Shown here: positions 1-5,900 of the stretch, one piece after another
How positions within the stretch are numbered: the stretch's first letter is position 1
Layout of the letters: each line of letters opens with the position of its first letter
NCBI GenBank assembly: GCA_964553775.1
Contig: CAZKLU010000025.1
Location: 1 to 24,811, forward strand
DNA from: RUG626 sp964553775
GTDB taxonomy: Bacteria > Bacillota > Clostridia > Oscillospirales > Oscillospiraceae
Reading direction: 5' to 3'
Length of the DNA stretch: 24,811 nt
Made by a program: the position numbers and the translations under genes
Notes under the pieces: generated by a model
Seen by the model: only the letters and a program-made list of their open reading frames with translations
Told to the model about the DNA's origin: nothing
The model's database searches: none

Positions 1-116
1 AGCTCGCTGAAACTCTGAGCGCGTATGAATACGACCCTCAGAAATACGCGGACAGAGTTAGGGCGAGGATGAAATGGGAAGCGTCGGTAAAAGAGGACGA
101 TGAAGACAGCGAATAA
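1..116 (+). CDS. C-terminal end of an unidentified protein (partial)
   Basis: An open frame (codons beginning at base 3) runs from the left edge to a TAA at 114-116, giving the last 37 residues of a protein. The tail is strongly charged and acidic (ends VKEDDEDSE) after an Arg/Lys-rich stretch (DRVRARMKW). No family is recognised from so short a piece. It points toward the convergent minus-strand genes and the hairpin at 115-146 lies between them. It could be a phage or mobile-element gene given its neighbours, but that is only a guess. Reality of the frame is supported by length without stop and natural residue composition; function is unknown. Confidence 0.5.
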   Translation, partial: LAETLSAYEYDPQKYADRVRARMKWEASVKEDDEDSE

Positions 117-146
117 AAAGACGGGAAGCCATCATCGGCTCCCCGT
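115..146 (-). terminator. Rho-independent terminator of the small-peptide operon
   Basis: Stem 121-130 pairs with 137-146 (one A-C mismatch, which is a G-U wobble on the minus strand), six-base loop. Read on the minus strand the stem is followed by CTTTTTA, so it terminates the minus-strand operon ending at 160. On the plus strand there is no T run after it, so it may serve the left-edge gene only weakly. Confidence 0.75.
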
Positions 147-159
147 TCGCGTTCCGTTG

Positions 160-351
160 TTATTCTTCGGTTTCTTCGGTTCCGTTGTGTTCGGCGTAGA
201 ACCGGAAGATTGTCCTCAGAAACTCGGCGCGGCTCATATCGCCGCGAGCGGCTTCAATTTCGTCGTATTCGGCGTTGCGTATCTCCGCTATCCAGCGTTT
301 ATAGGTCTTCTGGTTGTAGCGGCGTTTTACCGCTGTTGATGTTCTGCTCAC
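160..351 (-). CDS. Small ribbon-helix-helix-like protein, 63 aa
   Basis: Small basic protein with the signature TAVKRRYNQKTYKRW near the N-terminus followed by a helix with a MSRAEFLRTIFRFY segment. This resembles short ribbon-helix-helix, Arc-like DNA-binding proteins common on clostridial mobile elements, in which a VKRRYNxKTY strand starts the fold; that assignment is from memory of the family, not from a search. I chose the GTG at 349-351 over the in-frame GTG at 358-360 because the AAAGGAG ribosome site would touch the upstream GTG but sits 8 bases before the downstream one. It starts 5 bases after the stop of the membrane-protein gene, so the two are translationally close and in one operon. 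It may autoregulate the operon. Confidence 0.65.
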   Translation of the reverse strand: MSRTSTAVKRRYNQKTYKRWIAEIRNAEYDEIEAARGDMSRAEFLRTIFRFYAEHNGTEETEE

Positions 352-356
352 TGTTT

Positions 357-554
357 TCACTCCTTTCCGTTTTCTTCGTTGTGCTTGTCTTTTCTGTCGC
401 GGATGAATATCGCGATGTCAAGACCAGCGAGTACCGCAATCAGTGTGGCAATGACGCAATAGAGCCAATCAAAGCCGTTGCGTATCGCGTCTATCGTATC
501 AAACACAAACACGACGTACAGAATTAAACGATACAAAAAATTCTTGTTGCGCAT
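357..554 (-). CDS. Small two-helix membrane protein, 65 aa
   Basis: Short protein with a basic N-terminus (MRNKNFLYR), a hydrophobic segment at about residues 8-22, a second at about 32-51 (WLYCVIATLIAVLAGLDIAIF) and a charged C-terminal tail rich in Lys, Asp and Glu. Two membrane-spanning helices with both ends inside would fit. The ribosome site is weak (AAAAGAA before the ATG), unlike the strong sites of the genes on both sides. It lies between the 40-residue peptide gene and the ribbon-helix-helix gene. No family recognised. By position it could be an immunity or accessory protein for the peptide, or a holin-like toxin; both are inference. Confidence 0.55.
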   Translation of the reverse strand: MRNKNFLYRLILYVVFVFDTIDAIRNGFDWLYCVIATLIAVLAGLDIAIFIRDRKDKHNEENGKE

Positions 555-584
555 TTCTTTTGACGGTGGTATAATAGGTTTTAT

Positions 585-613
585 AGCTGGGGGAGGTTTC
601 CCTCCCCTCAGCT
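585..613 (-). other. Stable GAAA-loop hairpin directly after the 40-aa peptide gene
   Basis: On the minus strand AGCTGAGGGGAGG and CCTCCCCCAGCT pair over 12 bp with one bulged A and close a GAAA tetraloop. The hairpin abuts the stop codon at 614-616. There is no T run after it, so it is unlikely to be a full terminator. A partial terminator or a 3' stabilising element that raises peptide output over the downstream genes is the likely role. Confidence 0.6.
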
Positions 614-736
614 TTAGCCCTTGATTATCTCGATGAGCTTTGAAATGATGTCGATGATTCCGGTAAGAATGGAGACAACTTTCGCTGCGGTATCGAGATA
701 ATCTCTTTTGGGCTGCTTTTCATGTTTGCCAGCCAC
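614..736 (-). CDS. 40-residue cationic amphipathic peptide, unknown family
   Basis: GTG start at 734-736 preceded at 8 bases by a full AAGGAGG ribosome site, TAA stop at 614-616. The first 12 residues are polar and basic (AGKHEKQPKRD). From about residue 14 to the end the sequence is a continuous helix-former in which Ile, Val and Leu alternate with single Asp, Lys and Glu every three or four positions (for example SILTGIIDIISKLIEIIKG). Such a pattern gives an amphipathic or membrane-inserting helix, like leaderless bacteriocins, phenol-soluble modulins or type I toxins, but I do not recognise a known member. It is the first gene behind a consensus promoter and is followed by a stable hairpin, then by a membrane protein gene. 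The coding call rests on promoter, ribosome site, composition and position. Confidence 0.6.
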   Translation of the reverse strand: MAGKHEKQPKRDYLDTAAKVVSILTGIIDIISKLIEIIKG

Positions 737-768
737 CGTCTTTACCTCCTTTCCTTTAGGATGTATAT

Positions 769-797
769 ATTATAACATACTTTTTGGAGTATGTCAA
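769..797 (-). promoter_or_regulatory. Consensus sigma-A promoter with palindromic spacer (operator)
   Basis: On the minus strand: TTGACA (792-797), a 17-base spacer, TATAAT (769-774), both hexamers perfect. The spacer contains a perfect inverted repeat, ACATACT at 775-781 and AGTATGT at 788-794, separated by six bases. A repressor bound there would block RNA polymerase. It drives the 40-aa peptide operon. Confidence 0.8.
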
Positions 798-890
798 GAG
801 TTATTTTGAAAAAATGGAATTTTTATAAGATTTTTTGCAACAACCAAATATCGACACAGCGCGGTACAGTGTATCGCGCTTTTGTTATGC

Positions 891-919
891 AAAAAACCGC
901 CCCCGAAGGGACGGTTTTT
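891..919 (-). terminator. Terminator of the hicAB-xre operon
   Basis: Stem AAAAACCG (892-899) with CGGTTTTT (912-919), extended by three more G-C pairs, loop CGAA. It overlaps the first base of the XRE stop codon on one side and gives a T run on both strands, so it can act in both directions; on the minus strand it directly ends the operon read from 2086. Confidence 0.8.
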
Positions 920-1116
920 CAGTGTATGAGGTCGTCAATTTTACAGCCGAGCGCGGCGGCTATGCGGTCAAGATTGCCAACGGTCACGTTTTCGAGCCTT
1001 GTATAGCCGTTTTCGTAGTCGGATATTTTACTGTAACCAACTCCCAACAGTTCGGCGAGTTCTTTGCGGCTCATTCCTCCGGCTTTACGCAGGTCTGCTA
1101 TATGATTCGTTATCAT
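919..1116 (-). CDS. XRE-family helix-turn-helix regulator, 65 aa
   Basis: A single Cro/C1-type helix-turn-helix domain fills the protein. Visible features are the opening IADLRKAGGMSRKELAELLGV, the recognition helix region YSKISDYENGYTRLENVTV and the closing LDRIAAALGCKIDDLI, all in the normal order and spacing for XRE proteins. The ATG at 1114-1116 lies inside the end of the preceding hicB-like gene (32-base overlap) and has no clear ribosome site, so translation is probably coupled. As the last gene of the hicAB operon it may repress the operon promoter. No N- or C-terminal extra domain. Confidence 0.85.
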   Translation of the reverse strand: MITNHIADLRKAGGMSRKELAELLGVGYSKISDYENGYTRLENVTVGNLDRIAAALGCKIDDLIH

Positions 1117-1393
1117 CGGCTTTTGTCAGATGGCAGTTCGCGGTGTCGCACAGAATGCGTGTCGCAAATTCGCCATCTTCGACCGCGACATCTTCAAGCG
1201 AGCTTGCAGGCGGAATTTCCCTACGTTCGTCCTCAAGGCAGCGGAGCATCGTCATAAGCGCATCCTCTGCCATCTCCATAGCGTCGATCAGATTGTCGCC
1301 ACAGGTGCCGCACCCTTTGACATCGGGGAAATCGACGCTGTAGCCGCCGTCCTTCTCCGGCGTGAACACTGCCGGATATACATACTTTGCCAT
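1085..1393 (-). CDS. HicB-like antitoxin-family protein, 102 aa
   Basis: The first 60 residues match the HicB RNase-H-like fold: MAKYVYPAVFTPEKDGGYSV, then the hallmark DFPDVKGCGTCGD, then a helix with DAMEMAEDALMTML. HicB proteins usually end with a DNA-binding ribbon-helix-helix or helix-turn-helix domain; here the last 25 residues (after DGEFATRILCD) do not resemble either, so the DNA-binding part is missing or replaced by the overlapping separate XRE gene. Strong ribosome site AAGGAG 8 bases before the ATG. No hicA toxin partner lies directly beside it; the only hicA in the operon precedes the other hicB. It may be an orphan HicB. Confidence 0.8.
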   Translation of the reverse strand: MAKYVYPAVFTPEKDGGYSVDFPDVKGCGTCGDNLIDAMEMAEDALMTMLRCLEDERREIPPASSLEDVAVEDGEFATRILCDTANCHLTKADDNESYSRPA

Positions 1394-1467
1394 ATTCTAA
1401 ACTCCTTTCAATTTTTGCGGCACGGAAACGGGGCTTTATTTCAGCTCCGCCTCTTTCGGAATGTGCT

Positions 1468-1869
1468 TTATTGCCCCTCGTCCAGAATGGCGCGGAGTCC
1501 TTTTTGAAGTACCTGAGAACAGTTGATGCCGCGTTTATCCGCGAGGTCAGCCATCCACGCGGGCAGTGATACGTTTTTTCGCACTGCTCTTGTATCGGTC
1601 AGAGCGCGGTAGGCGATGGTATCAACCTGAATAATCGTGATGATGTCGCTGTCCTGTCGCTCCAGTTCGTTCTGCGGCGTTGGCGCGGCGATCGGCATCC
1701 CCTCGTCCTCCGCGACCACGAGCCAGCCGCTCGCGGCGTCGGTGATCTGTTCGATGGCGTCTTCAAGGCTCTTGCCTGTGGTGATACAGCCGGGCAGATC
1801 CGGAACGCGAGCGTAATACTCGGAGCCATCTTCCGTGGGTACGAAAGTAGCGGAATAGGTATATTTCAT
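1468..1869 (-). CDS. hicB: HicB antitoxin, 133 aa
   Basis: Full-length HicB. The N-terminal domain has the pattern YSATFVPTEDGSEYYARVPD, LPGCITTGKSLEDAIEQ, then a helix ending WLVVAEDEGMPIAAPTP. The C-terminal part (about residues 85-133) reads IAYRALTDTRAVRKNVSLP followed by helices, the usual ribbon-helix-helix operator-binding tail of this family. In HicAB modules HicB binds and blocks the HicA mRNA interferase and represses the operon. The ATG overlaps the TGA of the hicA frame as ATGA, the standard hicA-hicB coupling. The ribosome site AAGGAGG is 4 bases from the ATG. The partner toxin gene is frameshifted, so this antitoxin may now have no active target. Confidence 0.9.
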   Translation of the reverse strand: MKYTYSATFVPTEDGSEYYARVPDLPGCITTGKSLEDAIEQITDAASGWLVVAEDEGMPIAAPTPQNELERQDSDIITIIQVDTIAYRALTDTRAVRKNVSLPAWMADLADKRGINCSQVLQKGLRAILDEGQ

Positions 1870-2086
1870 AAAGCCTCCTTATAGACGGGAGGGGAGCGGT
1901 TATCTCCCCTGTTCTGTTTCATTTCTTTTCTGATGTATCTGAGTATGTTTTCGGTGAAATCGTGCCGCTTTACCGAGATGGAGCAGTTCAGCTTAGGATT
2001 GAAATAAACATCGTGGTTCGCTCTGTGGCGTTTGAACCGGTACCTTCACTGTTTAGCTCCTTCAGTGCTGTATCTCCTGGCTTCAT
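1866..2086 (-). pseudogene. hicA: hicA toxin gene broken by a one-base frameshift
   Basis: ATG at 2084-2086 with a full AAGGAGG site 6 bases upstream. The ATG frame reads MKPGDTALKELNSEG and then leaves the HicA pattern, stopping after 32 residues. From 2042 downward the +1-shifted frame reads YRFKRHRANHDVYFNP, CSISVKRHDF and ENILRYIRKEM, which is the body of a HicA-type double-stranded-RNA-binding-fold toxin, ending in a TGA at 1866-1868 that overlaps the hicB start. Joining both parts needs one missing base near 2043 and gives 73 residues, normal for HicA. The residue before the catalytic-His region is Arg (RANHD) where this family usually has Gly (GANHD or GSNHD), a second possible lesion. 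A sequencing error cannot be excluded. Confidence 0.75.
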
Positions 2087-2105
2087 CTCTCGCCTCCTTG
2101 ATTAT

Positions 2106-2134
2106 ATTATACACAACTTTAAGTATTCTATCAA
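2106..2134 (-). promoter_or_regulatory. Promoter of the hicAB operon
   Basis: Minus strand TTGATA (2129-2134), 17-base spacer, TATAAT (2106-2111). It lies 20 bases before the hicA start codon, so the untranslated leader is short. HicB and/or the XRE protein are expected to bind around it, although no clear inverted repeat is visible in the spacer. Confidence 0.75.
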
Positions 2135-2189
2135 GAGAAAATTCAAGATTTTTCAAGTTTTTTATTTTACACGGAAAGGCGGCGGGGAA

Positions 2190-2360
2190 ATGACGGATAA
2201 GGACGCAAAACGGAAGGAAAAGATTGAGCGTAGCTTTCCAGAGTTAAAAGAACTTCATGAGCTGTGTTATTACCGTTTACGCGGAAACGAAAGAGTTTTC
2301 GAACAGTACCTGCTTACCGCCGCTGTGCAGAACACGAAGAAAATTGCAAATATCCTTTGA
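2190..2360 (+). pseudogene. C-terminal fragment of an IS1182-type transposase
   Basis: An open frame of 56 codons. From residue 8 it reads RKEKIERSFPELKELHE, then YYRLRGNERVFEQYLLTAA and QNTKKIANIL. This is the pattern at the end of IS1182-family DDE transposases (RKETIERSFADAKE, RYxRxRGLxxVxxQxLLTAAxQNxKKIA), where the first Glu belongs to the catalytic domain end. The N-terminal 400 or so residues are missing and the sequence upstream is the hicA promoter region. The ATG at 2190 is just the first one available, although a G-rich stretch (GGCGGGG) precedes it. The identification is from family memory and should be tested by search. Confidence 0.65.
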
Positions 2361-2386
2361 GAGAAGGAAGGATATTCATTTCTTTT
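2349..2386 (+). terminator. Hairpin after the transposase fragment
   Basis: AATATCCTT (2349-2357) pairs with AAGGATATT (2368-2376), 10-base loop, followed within 8 bases by TTTCTTTTT. The stem overlaps the last codons of the transposase fragment. Probable leftover terminator of the insertion sequence. Confidence 0.6.
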
Positions 2387-2660
2387 TAATTTAATTAAAA
2401 CTTAATATATGTGACGAAACCCCACCTTTACATGGCGGGATTGTCAGCAGTCCGAGCTTCATGGTCACAGCATCTTTTTCGCTGCTGAATGAACTACAGG
2501 ATAACATCAGCGCGAAACTGGACAATATTGCTCATAAAGTACGGTGCCGTCTGACAGCCTTAACAAGATGCTTTTTCCAAAAGCAAAGGACGCTGTCTTA
2601 TGCAAATCGCGCTCCCGTAACAGTCCGCGTGAGACAGGTTCACGTTTATACAGGTGCCAT
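2387..2660 (+). other. Intergenic stretch, probable insertion-sequence tail, no gene
   Basis: No convincing gene. An imperfect hairpin (CCCCACC 2420-2426 with GGCGGG 2434-2439) followed by TTGTCAGCAGTC looks like the 3' tail seen after transposase genes of this type, so the insertion-sequence remnant may extend to about 2455. A smaller hairpin GCTTTT-TCC-AAAAGC-type lies at 2570-2584. Short open frames here (for example from 2461) have unnatural composition and no ribosome site. Confidence 0.4.
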
Positions 2661-2669
2661 TGTAAGTTT

Positions 2670-2744
2670 TTGACTATGAAGCCCAAAATTTATAATAATG
2701 TAACAATTTTGTCTATTTACATGGTATGTGTTTTGTGTTAAAAT
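2670..2744 (+). promoter_or_regulatory. Promoter region of nifJ (two candidate promoters)
   Basis: The nearer candidate is TTTACA (2716-2721), 17-base spacer, TAAAAT (2739-2744). The farther is TTGACT (2670-2675), 15-base spacer, TATAAT (2691-2696). From the nearer one the transcript start would be about 2751, leaving a leader of about 155 bases before the ATG of nifJ. Confidence 0.6.
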
Positions 2745-2754
2745 GATAAATACC

Positions 2755-2856
2755 AGTGGTAATGTGTCACCACTATGGGGACACGAACTAAGTCAGCAAA
2801 TGATTAACACAATGAGACTGTACTTGCGTTGCTGGTTCAGGGTACGTTAAAGTCTC
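2755..2856 (+). promoter_or_regulatory. Structured 5' leader / possible operator of nifJ
   Basis: Three inverted repeats follow the promoter. AGTGGT (2755-2760) with ACCACT (2769-2774); the overlapping near-palindrome GTGTCACCA-CTA-TGGGGACAC (about 2764-2784, one mismatched pair); and GAGACT-GTAC (2814-2823) with GTAC (2842-2845) and AGTCTC (2851-2856). The first two sit at the expected transcript start and could be a repressor site; the last would form in RNA. No known riboswitch class is recognised. Confidence 0.4.
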
Positions 2857-2905
2857 TCTGTGGTAATCACTAATGAAAATCATAATAAGGGAGAGAGTAC
2901 AAGTC

Positions 2906-5900
2906 ATGGAAAGAAAATTTAAGTCCATGGATGGTAACAACGCGGCGGCATATGTGTCCTATGCGTTTACTGAGGTTGCCGGAATCTATCCGATTACCCC
3001 CTCAAGCCCCATGGCGGATTACGTTGATCAGTGGGCCGCCGCTGGTCAGAAGAACATCTTCGGCACTACCGTCAAGGTAGTAGAGATGCAGTCCGAGGGA
3101 GGCGCGTCCGGTACTGTACACGGCTCGCTTGCAGCCGGTGCGCTTACTACAACATACACCGCTTCGCAAGGTCTGCTTCTTATGATACCAAATATGTACA
3201 AAATAGCCGGTGAGATGCTTCCGTGCGTATTCCATGTTTCCGCAAGAACGGTTGCTTCACACGCTCTGAACATCTTCGGCGATCACTCCGATGTCATGGC
3301 GTGCCGTCAGACCGGATTCGCGATGCTCGCGGAGGGTAATGTGCAGGAGGTCATGGATCTGGCACCTGTGGCGCATCTCGCGGCTATCAAGGGTCGTGTT
3401 CCATTCATCAACTTCTTCGACGGTTTCCGTACCTCCCATGAGATCCAGAAGATAGCAGTATGGGATTACGATGATCTCAAAGAGATGTGCGATATGGACG
3501 CTGTTGATGAGTTCCGTAAGCACTCCCTTAATCCTGAACGTCCGGCAATGCGCGGCTCCCATGAGAATGACGATACATTCTTCCAGAACCGCGAAGCCTG
3601 TAATGGCGTTTACGATGCTCTTCCCGCCGTTGTTGAAGAGTACATGGACAAGATCAACGCGAAACTCGGCACAGATTATAAGCTCTTTAATTACTATGGC
3701 GCACCTGATGCTGACAGAGTTATCATCGCGATGGGCAGCTTCTGTGACGTTACTGAAGAGGTTATTGACTATCTCAACGCCCATGGCGAAAAGGTCGGTC
3801 TTGTAAAAGTACGTCTTTATCGTCCGTTCGCGGCTGATAAGCTCATTGAAGCTATTCCGGCTTCTTGTAAGAAGATCGCCGTGATGGATCGTACAAAGGA
3901 GCCGGGTTCCTTTGGCGAGCCTCTGTACATGGATGTTGTTGGCGCACTCAGAAACGCCGGAAAAGATGACATAGTCGTTATTGGCGGACGCTACGGTCTC
4001 GGCAGCAAGGACACACCGCCGTCCTCCGTATTCGCCGTATATGACGAACTCAAGAAAGACGCTCCTAAACGTCAGTTTACAATCGGAATAGTCGATGATG
4101 TGACAAATCTGTCGCTTCCTGAGAAATCACGCGAGGAAACTCCGAACACAGCAGCGGAGGGTACTATCGAGTGCAAGTTCTGGGGTCTTGGCGGTGACGG
4201 CACAGTCGGCGCGAATAAGAACTCTATCAAGATCATTGGTGACTACACCGATAAATATGTTCAGGCATATTTCCAGTACGACTCAAAGAAGACCGGCGGC
4301 GTAACAGTATCGCACCTGCGCTTTGGTGACAAGCCGATAAAGAGTCCGTACTATATTAACAAGGCTGATTTCGTGGCTTGCCATAACCCGTCCTACATCA
4401 CAAAGGGCTTCAAGATCGTCAACGATGTTAAGCCGGGCGGCGTGTTTATGATCAACTGCCAGTGGGATTTCGATGAGCTTTGCCACCACCTCAACGCGGA
4501 CGCTAAACGCTATATCGCAAAGAATAACATTCAGCTCTATACAATTAACGCTATCGACCTCGCCATTGAAATTGGCATGGGCAAGCGTACAAATACTATC
4601 CTCCAGTCCGCGTTCTTCACCCTCGCGAAGGTAATGCCGCAGGAGGAAGCTATCCAGCACATGAAGGATGCCGCTGAACACTCCTACCTCAAGAAGGGGC
4701 GCGACATCGTTGACATGAACTGGAAGGCAATCGATGCCGGCGCGACTGCGTTCAAGAAGATCGATGTTCCGGCAGAGTGGGCTGACGCCGTAGACGAGGA
4801 CAAGACAGTTGTTCTGGTTGGTGCGCCTAAGCTCGTAAAGCAGGTTGAGACTATTCTTGAGCCGATCGACAAGATGGACGGCAACAGTCTGCCTGTATCG
4901 GCGTTCATGCCGCACGTTGACGGTCAGTTTGAACAGGGCGCGTCCGCTTATGAGAAGCGCGGAGTTGCTGTTACTGTTCCGTCATGGGATGCTGAAAAGT
5001 GCGTACAGTGTAATAACTGCGCTTATGTATGTCCGCACGCTACGATCCGTCCTTACGCAATGACCGAGGACGAGGTAAAAGCGGCACCGGACGCTATCAA
5101 GGTTGCTCCGATAAAAGCCGGCAAGGGCAAGGGCGTATATCAGTACACAATGGCTGTTTCCCCGCTCGATTGTATGGGCTGCGGTGTCTGCGTTGGTGTC
5201 TGCCCGACAAAGGCTATCAAGATGGTTCCGCAGGAGCAGGAGATTCCGCAGCAGGATGTATTCAATTACTGTGTATCGAAGGTTGCGGAGAAGCCGGATA
5301 TGCAGGACAACACTGTCAAGGGCAGTCAGTTCAAGAAGCCGTATCTTGAGTTCTCAGGCTCATGCGCGGGCTGCGCGGAGACAAGCTATGCTCGTCTCGT
5401 GACACAGCTTTACGGCGACAGAATGTATATCTCGAACGCGACAGGCTGTTCGTCAATCTGGGGCGGTCCGGCGGCTACATCGCCTTACTGCACCGACGCG
5501 AATGGAAAAGGACCCGCATGGTCCAACTCGCTGTTTGAGGATAACGCCGAGCATGGTCTTGGTATGTATCTCGGTCAGAACGCGATCCGCGGCTCTCTTG
5601 CTGATAAGGTTCGCACCGTTGTTGCCAAGGACGGCGCACCGGAGGCTGTAAAGGCTGCCGGTCAGAAATGGCTCGATACTTACGATGACGGCGAAGCAAA
5701 CAAGGCAGCGACAGCTGAACTTGTCGCGGCACTTGAAGCTGCTGTTTCAGATGGTTCCTGCAAGGGCGAGGGCTGCCTCGGTCGTGAGATACTCTCGAAG
5801 AAGGATTACCTCTCCAAGAAGTCAGTGTGGATATTCGGCGGCGATGGCTGGGCTTACGACATTGGTTTCGGCGGTCTTGACCATGTTCTCGCGTCCGGCA

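Noticed and set aside
775..788. A 14-base string (CATACTTTTTGGAG) shared between the promoter at about 776-789 and the region before the S-layer-homology gene (about 6763-6776)
   Set aside because: It serves as promoter spacer in one place and ribosome site in the other, on opposite strands; probably chance in AT-rich sequence.
1085..2086. A complete, active HicAB toxin-antitoxin module
   Set aside because: The only hicA found is frameshifted; calling the module functional would not be supported unless the frameshift is an assembly error.
2461..2741. Open frames of 65-70 codons before nifJ
   Set aside because: No ribosome site, Arg/Cys-rich unnatural composition, and overlap with the nifJ promoter region.
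2873..2905. In-frame ATG upstream of the nifJ start
   Set aside because: No ribosome site, and PFOR proteins begin at the MERKFKSMDG-like sequence that follows AGGGAGAG.
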